Positions 1-4,821 of a stretch of 6,509 nt of DNA are shown here, in pieces. Source of the DNA: Spirochaetia bacterium (lineage in GTDB: Bacteria > Spirochaetota > Leptospirae > Leptospirales > Leptonemataceae). The position numbers and the translations under genes are program-made. The stretch is taken from assembly GCA_016195395.1 (NCBI GenBank), contig JACPZR010000489.1, positions 1 through 6,509 on the forward strand. The letters run 5' to 3'. The first letter of the stretch is position 1, and each line of letters starts with the position of its first letter. The notes beneath the pieces are model-generated. The model saw only the letters and a program-made list of their open reading frames with translations. It did no database searches and was not told where the DNA came from.

Positions 1-42
1 ATGCACCCCAACGCGTCCCCGCTGCACAAGACACAACCGTGA
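1..42 (+). CDS. 3' end of an unidentified upstream gene (partial)
   Basis: Reading frame 1 is open from the first base and ends in TGA at 40-42, giving a tail that ends His-Lys-Thr-Gln-Pro. Eleven of its thirteen sense codons end in G or C, as expected for coding DNA of this composition. The stop codon is interlocked with the GTG start of the next gene as GTGA, a common arrangement for translationally coupled genes. Thirteen residues are too few to identify a family. In many Gram-negative bacteria an lptE-type gene follows leuS, but nothing in this short tail confirms that. Confidence 0.5.
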   Translation: MHPNASPLHKTQP

Positions 43-602
43 AATCTCTTCTGACAATCCACGGGACTACTCTTGTTCTTGCGCTTGCCGCCGTGGTTGC
101 TTTGGGAACCGGTTGCGCCTCCGTGGACTTGTCCCAATATCCAAGAGACGAGAGGACGATCTTTGTGCAGAACTTGTCCAACATCGCGCTTCAGGCGGAT
201 GCAAACGTAGAGCTCACAGAGGCACTGAAGTCGGAACTGTCGCGTCGAAACAATTTCGTCGTCATGGATGAGAAGCCCGGAGCCGCGCTCTGGGTCACCG
301 GTGAAGTAGCCGTGTACCGGAAAGAAACCCGCATGTACGACAACTACCGCAATCCAATCCGCTTTGAACTGATCATCGGCATGACGCTCCGCGTGAGATC
401 CAATCCTGCCTCCGCTGCCACCCACCGCATCGATACTCCAAGCTTGGAAGTGTCGGCTAACGTTGAATTCTCCACATCGGAAGGATTCGTGGAGGCGGAG
501 GAAGGAGCGCGCCGACGGCTGCTCCGCATTCTGGCCTCCCGCGCAGCCCGCTTGGTCGAGGACGAATTCGCGGCCGTCTATTCCACACCCGGCTCAAAAT
601 AG
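39..602 (+). CDS. LptE-like outer-membrane lipoprotein (LPS assembly)
   Basis: This is a 187-residue predicted lipoprotein. Residues 1-25 form a signal peptide with a hydrophobic core and a lipobox Leu-Gly-Thr-Gly-Cys, so Cys26 would be lipidated. The mature part follows the usual LptE layout. There is a first strand with Ile-Phe-Val-Gln-Asn-Leu-Ser-Asn (residues 41-48), then a helix with Glu-Leu-Thr-Glu-Ala-Leu (58-63). A strand with Val-Thr-Gly-Glu-Val (86-90) precedes a Tyr-Arg...Tyr-Asp pair (93-101) and paired strands around 107-120. A C-terminal amphipathic helix (150-177) is rich in Glu and Arg. In known systems LptE plugs the LptD barrel and helps place LPS in the outer leaflet. The assignment rests on pattern and length, so a different small envelope lipoprotein is possible. 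The start is GTG, overlaps the previous stop and has no evident Shine-Dalgarno, suggesting coupled translation. The 3' end overlaps the convergent DUF2079 gene by 25 bp. Confidence 0.68.
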   Translation: MKSLLTIHGTTLVLALAAVVALGTGCASVDLSQYPRDERTIFVQNLSNIALQADANVELTEALKSELSRRNNFVVMDEKPGAALWVTGEVAVYRKETRMYDNYRNPIRFELIIGMTLRVRSNPASAATHRIDTPSLEVSANVEFSTSEGFVEAEEGARRRLLRILASRAARLVEDEFAAVYSTPGSK

Positions 603-2200
603 CAGGAGAGAGTCACGGCTTCCGGGCATCTCTTCAAGTGACGTAGCTCCTTGTCCAATCGCGCCAATCCCGCACTGTCATAGTAAGGCGGTTTGGGGTC
701 ACGCATATCGTAGATCCAAAGACGACCCTTTGAACACCCGGCTTCAAGGCCGCGCACCGTCCCGCGGGCACTTGGATTCATGACGGCGCCCAACGCATTG
801 CCGGGTTGCGCAAAGAGCGGGAAAACCCGGGTATCAAGCGGCACATGGCCGGAAAACGGAATGTGAGCGGCTACACAGACCCCGGGGGGAGCGGCGGCGA
901 GGATGGCGCGCACCTCCGCACGTCGCGGGTCGCGTTGAAAAGCCAGCCCAGGGGTTTCGCGGTCCACGGACGCACCATACAACGCAACCGCCCCAATCAG
1001 CATCACAAGAGCCGACGCCCGGCCACCGAACCACTTTGTCTCGTTTTCCAGGACGCTGGTATCGAAGACACGGCGCACTCCCTCAATAGATGCGATGAGG
1101 AGGAACGGCAGGAGAGCGTATCCGTAGTGCCCATGAAATGACCTATGCCAAGGATGAAGCGACAGAACGTGCAGAGCCAGGACCGGCAGAATCATCAGAA
1201 GAAAGCGACGCGGGACCAGAAGCGGCGCCAGGCCAAAGAAGAGCAACACATCGAACGCGGGGCGCAGAGACCGGGCTGTGCCCCACATATCGCGCCAGTA
1301 ACCCGTCCAATCCGGAGTCGATGTTCCCCCCATTTTGCGCATGAGAAAAAACGCTGCCACCGCCCAGACGACTGCAAGACTCAAGGTGACCGCGCCCTGT
1401 CGCCGCGATGCCTTTGACGTTATCTGGAACAGTCCCAGACAGGCAATGTACGCCGCCATGTCTTCTTTAACAGTCAGCCAGAGAACAATCATCGCAAAAT
1501 AGGTGGGTCGATTCCTCTTTTCAAAAAGAAACACCAAGGCGGAAACCGGCAGGACCACGATCTCAAAATGAAAGGATTGCACCATTCGTTGCAGAATAAC
1601 GTTGCTCACCAACATCAGAGTGAGGATCGCGGTGCCCAGAGAGTGGTTTACCCTTCTTTGTATAACGACAGACCAAAGAATCATTCCCAAAGTGAAATAG
1701 AACCAAAGGCCCACACCATACACTGCGTGCGTGGCGCGAAATATCCCCAGCGCTTCCCCGGCGTAAGCCACCCAGTAAAAAGGCACAAAGAGAAGGAGGC
1801 CCGGGGCAAAGTGATGTCCCAGATAACTCCCGGATGGACCCGTTGAGAGATACGGCGTGCGGAACCATCCTTCAAACGACGCGGCGGAACGCACTGCCTC
1901 CGACATGTTCGTGAAATCAGAATCTCCTAAGAACAGCGCGTCGTATGCGGTCGTAGAGTAGTAGGCAAAGTAGGCGGCAGCGCAGAGGAGCGGCACATAG
2001 CGCCAGAGGAGCGCGCCGGTCTGCGAGTCGCTGGCATCCCGCTTCCTATAGAAAAAATATGCCGAGAAAGCAAGCAGGATGAGAGCAAGCAATCGCTCCA
2101 GTCCCGCCACCAAGCTTTGTCCGCCTGACGGCATCAAGTGTCCCGCAAGGAAGGCCGCAAGGAAGAGTCCCGCCGGGACGCCTGCAATGAAGGGAATCAC
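578..2200 (-). CDS. DUF2079 family polytopic membrane protein
   Basis: This is a 540-residue integral membrane protein with about ten hydrophobic segments and a soluble C-terminal part (about 413-540). It matches the DUF2079 pattern from memory. An acidic loop sits after an early membrane segment (Asp93 and Asp95). A His-His-Phe-Ala-Pro motif (129-133) opens the next membrane segment. These are followed by His-Phe-Glu (211-213), Lys-Glu-Asp (245-247) and Phe-His-Gly-His-Tyr-Gly with Leu-Leu-Pro-Phe (355-366). DUF2079 proteins resemble GT-C glycosyltransferases in overall design, but their reaction is unknown. A role in envelope glycan or lipid modification is inference only. The start is taken as GTG at 2200 because an in-frame TAA lies six bases upstream. 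It lacks a good ribosome binding site; Met23, preceded by GGGA at suitable spacing, is the main alternative but would remove the first hydrophobic stretch. No terminator is visible, and the stop lies inside the convergent LptE-like gene. Confidence 0.85.
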   Translation of the reverse strand: MIPFIAGVPAGLFLAAFLAGHLMPSGGQSLVAGLERLLALILLAFSAYFFYRKRDASDSQTGALLWRYVPLLCAAAYFAYYSTTAYDALFLGDSDFTNMSEAVRSAASFEGWFRTPYLSTGPSGSYLGHHFAPGLLLFVPFYWVAYAGEALGIFRATHAVYGVGLWFYFTLGMILWSVVIQRRVNHSLGTAILTLMLVSNVILQRMVQSFHFEIVVLPVSALVFLFEKRNRPTYFAMIVLWLTVKEDMAAYIACLGLFQITSKASRRQGAVTLSLAVVWAVAAFFLMRKMGGTSTPDWTGYWRDMWGTARSLRPAFDVLLFFGLAPLLVPRRFLLMILPVLALHVLSLHPWHRSFHGHYGYALLPFLLIASIEGVRRVFDTSVLENETKWFGGRASALVMLIGAVALYGASVDRETPGLAFQRDPRRAEVRAILAAAPPGVCVAAHIPFSGHVPLDTRVFPLFAQPGNALGAVMNPSARGTVRGLEAGCSKGRLWIYDMRDPKPPYYDSAGLARLDKELRHLKRCPEAVTLSCYFEPGVE

Positions 2201-2283
2201 CTGTTAGCGGTTTTATGCACCGCGAAAAAAATCGAACCTTATTTGCGCCCGCCCATCCAATAATCCGAGGAAATTGGATTGAC

Positions 2284-2307
2284 GAGAATGGACCAAAACC
2301 CATTCTC
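2284..2307. promoter_or_regulatory. Perfect 8-bp inverted repeat upstream of the LipL21-like gene
   Basis: GAGAATGG (2284-2291) and CCATTCTC (2300-2307) are perfect reverse complements separated by the 8-base spacer ACCAAAAC. The centre is about 50 bp before the proposed ATG. Two readings fit. It may be an mRNA leader hairpin: a possible -10 box AATAAT at 2259-2264 would put transcription start upstream of it, although no good -35 accompanies that box. Alternatively it may be an operator, since TTGACG at 2279-2284 could be a -35 element, with only a poor -10 (CATTCT, 2301-2306). There is no T-run after it, so it is not an intrinsic terminator. No known operator consensus is recognised. Confidence 0.5.
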
Positions 2308-2330
2308 ACTAACAGACAAATCCAAAATCC

Positions 2331-2336
2331 AAGGAG
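2331..2336 (+). promoter_or_regulatory. Ribosome binding site that sets the start of the LipL21-like gene
   Basis: AAGGAG is a strong Shine-Dalgarno. An in-frame ATG at 2338 lies only one base after it, too close to use. The ATG at 2347 lies ten bases after it and begins a normal signal peptide with two lysines. This favours 2347 over 2338 and over the far-upstream in-frame ATG at 2215. Confidence 0.8.
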
Positions 2337-2346
2337 CATGATTCAC

Positions 2347-2949
2347 ATGAAGAAGGTTGCATTAATCGCCGGCCTCGTAGTCGCATCAGCTATCATCGCA
2401 TGCGGTGATTCCGACAAACAAGTTCGTCGGGACGCTACGAGCGTGGGCGAAGTAGGTTGGGTATTCGAAGGTTGGGCTTGCGCCCCGGATACTGCTGCTG
2501 CAAAGCGCGGAGAATCTCCCGCTTCGTACTGCAAAGATCCTAACGCCTACGACCACCTCTACCTCAAGTTTTCCGCAGCTGCCTCTGAAAAGGCAATCGC
2601 GAGCGGACGCATCGCCATGATGCAGTCAACCTGCCGTGACGCTGCTCTGACCCAGATCAAAGGCGATGGTATCTCCAAAATCATCGGCGACTTTCTGGAA
2701 CAGGCTTCCGGCGTTGCTGACGGTCAGTCAACTGGTGTAGCTATTGTTCGTCAGAGCAAGGGCCTCATCAAGGGCGTTGGTCTCTATGACTGCTGCTCAC
2801 TGAACCCGAAAAGCGGCCGTTGCGCTGATCCGGGCAAAGGCGATCCAGAAACCTGGGAACAGTGCCAGTGTGTTGGTTACATGAAGTTCCCCGGCGGAAA
2901 GAAAGCGTTCGAAACCCAGGCGCAACAAGCGCAATCTGGCGGAAACTAA
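2347..2949 (+). CDS. lipL21: LipL21-like outer-membrane lipoprotein
   Basis: This is a 200-residue lipoprotein. Residues 1-18 are a signal peptide (Met-Lys-Lys, then a hydrophobic core) ending Ala-Ile-Ile-Ala-Cys, with Cys19 the lipidation site; this relaxed box is typical of spirochaetes. The mature protein recalls leptospiral LipL21 (about 186 residues) in order and wording. It has a Thr-Ser-Val-Gly...Gly-Trp stretch with Phe-Glu-Gly-Trp-Ala-Cys-Ala-Pro (31-47), Ser-Thr-Cys-Arg (94-97), Glu-Gln-Ala-Ser-Gly-Val (118-123), Gly-Val-Gly-Leu-Tyr-Asp-Cys-Cys (143-150), and Cys-Gln-Cys-Val-Gly-Tyr followed by Pro-Gly-Gly (173-184). Eight cysteines follow the lipidated one, suggesting disulfides. 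LipL21 is abundant and surface-exposed in pathogenic Leptospira and has been reported to bind peptidoglycan. The identification is from memory, not a search. Codons favour T- or C-ending optimal forms (GCT, GTT, CGT, GGT, ATC, TAC) unlike the neighbours, as in highly expressed genes. It is monocistronic: divergent from DUF2079 and closed by a strong terminator. Confidence 0.85.
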   Translation: MKKVALIAGLVVASAIIACGDSDKQVRRDATSVGEVGWVFEGWACAPDTAAAKRGESPASYCKDPNAYDHLYLKFSAAASEKAIASGRIAMMQSTCRDAALTQIKGDGISKIIGDFLEQASGVADGQSTGVAIVRQSKGLIKGVGLYDCCSLNPKSGRCADPGKGDPETWEQCQCVGYMKFPGGKKAFETQAQQAQSGGN

Positions 2950-2974
2950 TCTTTCAAAAATAGCCTTTTGGCAG

Positions 2975-3004
2975 ACCGGAGTCCCGCAAGGGCTCCGGTT
3001 TTTT
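2975..3004 (+). terminator. Rho-independent terminator of the LipL21-like gene
   Basis: The left arm ACCGGAG (2975-2981), one bulged T and CCC lead to a GCAA tetraloop of the stable GNRA type (2986-2989). GGG and CTCCGGT follow, then six T residues ending at 3004. The stem is about ten base pairs and strongly GC. It starts 25 bp after the stop codon, so transcription of the LipL21-like gene should end here and the next gene needs its own promoter. Confidence 0.94.
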
Positions 3005-3100
3005 GTTGCTCCCATGCGGGGGCAAATTCCCAACGCGGGGCACAACCGTCTGATCCTGAAGGGTAGTCATACGCATCCAGCTGTTTCGCAATTCTTTGAA

Positions 3101-3523
3101 ATGCCTCCCGATAAGAAGAAGGCCGTGCAGATCTTTCTCTGCCGCTTTGCTTTGCAGACTTGGCAGGAATACTGTAGAGAGAAGGGAACGATTGAGTACG
3201 TGGAAATGGTGGTGGGCTCTTACCAGACGGTCGACCCTGATTTGCCGCGCGATGCGCTCCTGGTGGTCACAGGTGAGGCCGACCCGGCGCTTGTGGGCTC
3301 ACGCTTCAATGAACCCGTAACCGCACTAGAAGACGAAGACCTCCGCGTGCCTGAGAACATTCGCTACGCTTACTATTCGATTTATAATCTTTTTGAGAAA
3401 TATGTCACAGGGCGGGATGTTGACGACTGGCTCATCGTAAACCAGGCGGTTTCCGCGACAGAAGATGAAGACCGATGGGGCCCTCTGGTCCAAGAAGCCG
3501 TGGATGCGGTGAACCGCGCATAG
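3101..3523 (+). CDS. Hypothetical acidic cytoplasmic protein
   Basis: I do not recognise this 140-residue protein. It has no signal peptide, membrane segment or cysteine-rich motif. The N-terminal third is basic and probably helical (Lys-Lys-Lys at 5-7, a Trp-Gln-Glu-Tyr-Cys run at 21-25). The middle has a beta-type stretch (about 51-58), and an aromatic segment Tyr-Ala-Tyr-Tyr-Ser-Ile-Tyr (89-95) is followed by an acidic C-terminal half containing Asp-Asp-Trp-Leu-Ile-Val-Asn-Gln (108-115). The composition suggests a small alpha/beta soluble protein. The start is uncertain. ATG at 3101 lacks a clear ribosome binding site. An in-frame ATG at 3014 would add 29 residues but also lacks one and lies ten bases past the upstream terminator. 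A GAAGGG at 3058-3063 has no in-frame standard start at proper spacing. It is convergent with the minus-strand cluster, 48 bp from the nearest stop. It has no plus-strand partner in the window. Confidence 0.72.
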   Translation: MPPDKKKAVQIFLCRFALQTWQEYCREKGTIEYVEMVVGSYQTVDPDLPRDALLVVTGEADPALVGSRFNEPVTALEDEDLRVPENIRYAYYSIYNLFEKYVTGRDVDDWLIVNQAVSATEDEDRWGPLVQEAVDAVNRA

Positions 3524-3571
3524 CAGATCATCGTTATACGCTCTGCGGCAGGCGTTCGCGCATCTGCGCGC

Positions 3572-4219
3572 TTACCGTCGCTCGGGGTTTGTATCCGCGC
3601 CCGCCTTGGGCACAATCTTTTCGGTGCGCTCGCGCCAGCGTTCGTAGTAGAACATCCGGATCAGTCCGCGCTCCACGTAATCTCGTCGGCCTGTTGTGCC
3701 CTTCGCGTGGCCTGTGTTGTGGATCCGAAAACAGGAGCCCCAGTCCTTGTTCTTTGCACGGTCCCCGTAATGTCGCATCATGTACACGACGGCCCATTGC
3801 AGATGAAAGTCGCTTTGGAGATCATCCGGAGAGCAGCCCAGATCAAGGCAGTGATAGCCCATGATCTGTGTCAGACCATAGCTGGTGGCTAACTGTCGCA
3901 CCTCGGAGTCGCTGATTGTTTGAACTCGGAACCGCGGCACAGTGCCAAAGGCGCGGCCGGTTTCTTTCAGCTCTTTCAGTCGGTCATAAACCCAAGGCTC
4001 AAAGCGCTCGCTGTGTCGATTGCCCGGGGGATGGGATTCCAGAGAAATAATCGCGGCCATGTAAGCCGGTGGGATAGGTGTTCCCGTGGTCGCGCGCTCG
4101 ATCTCCGAATGGTACTGCGCATAGATATGGAGCATGAGCGAGTCCTCGTCATTTTGAGGACAGGCAAGCCCAAGCAGAGCCAGGCCCAGTACGACGAGTG
4201 CTCTAAGCGTGAATCTCAC
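3572..4219 (-). CDS. Lysozyme-fold (lytic transglycosylase-like) lipoprotein
   Basis: This is a 215-residue predicted lipoprotein. The signal peptide (1-19) ends Leu-Gly-Leu-Ala-Cys with Cys20 lipidated, so the enzyme should be membrane-anchored and face the periplasm. The body keeps the landmarks of the SLT/goose-lysozyme fold in the right order. Ile-Ser-Leu-Glu-Ser (58-62) makes Glu61 the candidate catalytic acid. Ser-Tyr-Gly-Leu-Thr-Gln-Ile-Met (113-120) replaces the usual Gly-Leu-Met-Gln motif. Asn-Thr-Gly (168-170) stands where Tyr-Asn-Ala-Gly is normal, and Tyr181 is in a late helix. Between Glu61 and the Gly-Leu motif there is an insertion of about 50 residues rather than the usual 15 or so. 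Extra cysteines (124, 129, 163) could form a disulfide. It is probably a peptidoglycan-cleaving or binding protein, but activity is not assured. It starts at GTG inside the preceding transglycosylase gene (17-bp overlap) without an obvious Shine-Dalgarno, pointing to translational coupling. Confidence 0.78.
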   Translation of the reverse strand: MRFTLRALVVLGLALLGLACPQNDEDSLMLHIYAQYHSEIERATTGTPIPPAYMAAIISLESHPPGNRHSERFEPWVYDRLKELKETGRAFGTVPRFRVQTISDSEVRQLATSYGLTQIMGYHCLDLGCSPDDLQSDFHLQWAVVYMMRHYGDRAKNKDWGSCFRIHNTGHAKGTTGRRDYVERGLIRMFYYERWRERTEKIVPKAGADTNPERR

Positions 4220-4781
4220 GGAGAATCTGTCGGATTTTTTTGACGTAATTCACAGTTTCAGAATAGGGGGGAACTCCGCCATATTTTTCAACTGCTCCGG
4301 GACCCGCATTGTAGGCCGCTAGCGCCTGATCGAGATTGCCGAAACGCAGCGCCATAGATTTCAGAAAGCGGACGCCGCCGTCCAAGTTCTCCGCCGGTAT
4401 GCGCGGATTCACTCCCAGGCCTTTGGCCGTTTCCGGCATCAACTGCATGAGACCCAGGGCGCCCGCGCTCGAAACCGCGTCTTTCTGGCCGCCGCTTTCC
4501 TGGGCAACCACGGCACGTACGATTTCCGGCGACACTCCGTTCCTGACGGACGCCTGCTCAATCAGCTTTTCGAGCTCCCCGTCAAACAAGGTTTTCCCGC
4601 GGTTCTCCGGCGGTCTCGTCTGCGAGAGCTGATTCTCGCGCCCTATTTTGGCCGACTTCTGCTGGCTCAATTCGGGGCCCTCGAACCGCTTTATTATGTC
4701 GCTTATACGCGCCTCGGCGCCCTTGAGATGTTCGAGCATACACTCTATCTTCGGGAAAACTGCCGATTCTCCGCAGAACAT
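4203..4781 (-). CDS. SLT-domain lytic transglycosylase (family 1)
   Basis: This 192-residue protein has a C-terminal SLT domain (about 65-190). It cleaves the MurNAc-GlcNAc bond of peptidoglycan to form 1,6-anhydro-MurNAc. Clear motifs are Ala-Gln-Glu-Ser-Gly-Gly with catalytic Glu95, Gly-Leu-Met-Gln-Leu-Met-Pro (110-116), Ala-Ala-Tyr-Asn-Ala-Gly-Pro-Gly-Ala-Val (155-164) and Tyr173/Tyr179 near the end. The N-terminal 60 residues hold a helical Ala-Arg-Ile-Ser-Asp-Ile-Ile-Lys-Arg-Phe stretch (24-33) and a polar linker, with no signal peptide, odd for a periplasmic enzyme. The ATG at 4781 is chosen because AAGGGA (4786-4791) sits just upstream and it begins 40 bp after the mscS stop. An in-frame TTG at 4865 would add 28 residues and overlap mscS by 44 bp but has no supporting site. 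It is the middle gene of the mscS cluster; its end overlaps the following lipoprotein gene. Confidence 0.9.
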   Translation of the reverse strand: MFCGESAVFPKIECMLEHLKGAEARISDIIKRFEGPELSQQKSAKIGRENQLSQTRPPENRGKTLFDGELEKLIEQASVRNGVSPEIVRAVVAQESGGQKDAVSSAGALGLMQLMPETAKGLGVNPRIPAENLDGGVRFLKSMALRFGNLDQALAAYNAGPGAVEKYGGVPPYSETVNYVKKIRQILREIHA

Positions 4782-4785
4782 TTCT

Positions 4786-4791
4786 TCCCTT
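4786..4791 (-). promoter_or_regulatory. Ribosome binding site of the SLT transglycosylase gene
   Basis: Read on the minus strand, AAGGGA lies four bases before the ATG at 4781 (six from the AAGG core). It is the reason for preferring this ATG over the upstream TTG at 4865. Confidence 0.65.
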
Positions 4792-4821
4792 AGGGTGACA
4801 AGTGGCTGCGTCAAATCGGGA

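Noticed and set aside
463..783. Plus-strand open frame of 106 codons across the LptE-like/DUF2079 junction
   Set aside because: It overlaps both real genes in other frames, and its product is Pro/Ser/Arg-rich without any recognisable domain.
806..1141. Plus-strand open frame of 111 codons inside the DUF2079 gene
   Set aside because: It is antisense to a well-supported membrane protein gene, has a low-complexity Arg/Gly/His-rich composition and no ribosome binding site. It is a shadow of the GC-biased real gene.
2213..2240. Possible promoter for DUF2079 on the minus strand (CATAAA box)
   Set aside because: Only four of six positions match the -10 consensus, and there is no -35 at suitable spacing.
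2215..2346. Upstream in-frame extension of the LipL21-like gene from ATG 2215
   Set aside because: It would bury the signal peptide about 44 residues inside the protein and place the strong AAGGAG site within the coding sequence. It would also include the palindrome as codons.
3011..3045. Two similar GC-rich blocks (CCCATGCGGGGGCAAA and CCCAACGCGGGGCACAA)
   Set aside because: The match is imperfect and short, has only two copies, and carries no regular spacing or flanking mobile-element signs. It is most likely chance in a GC-rich spacer.
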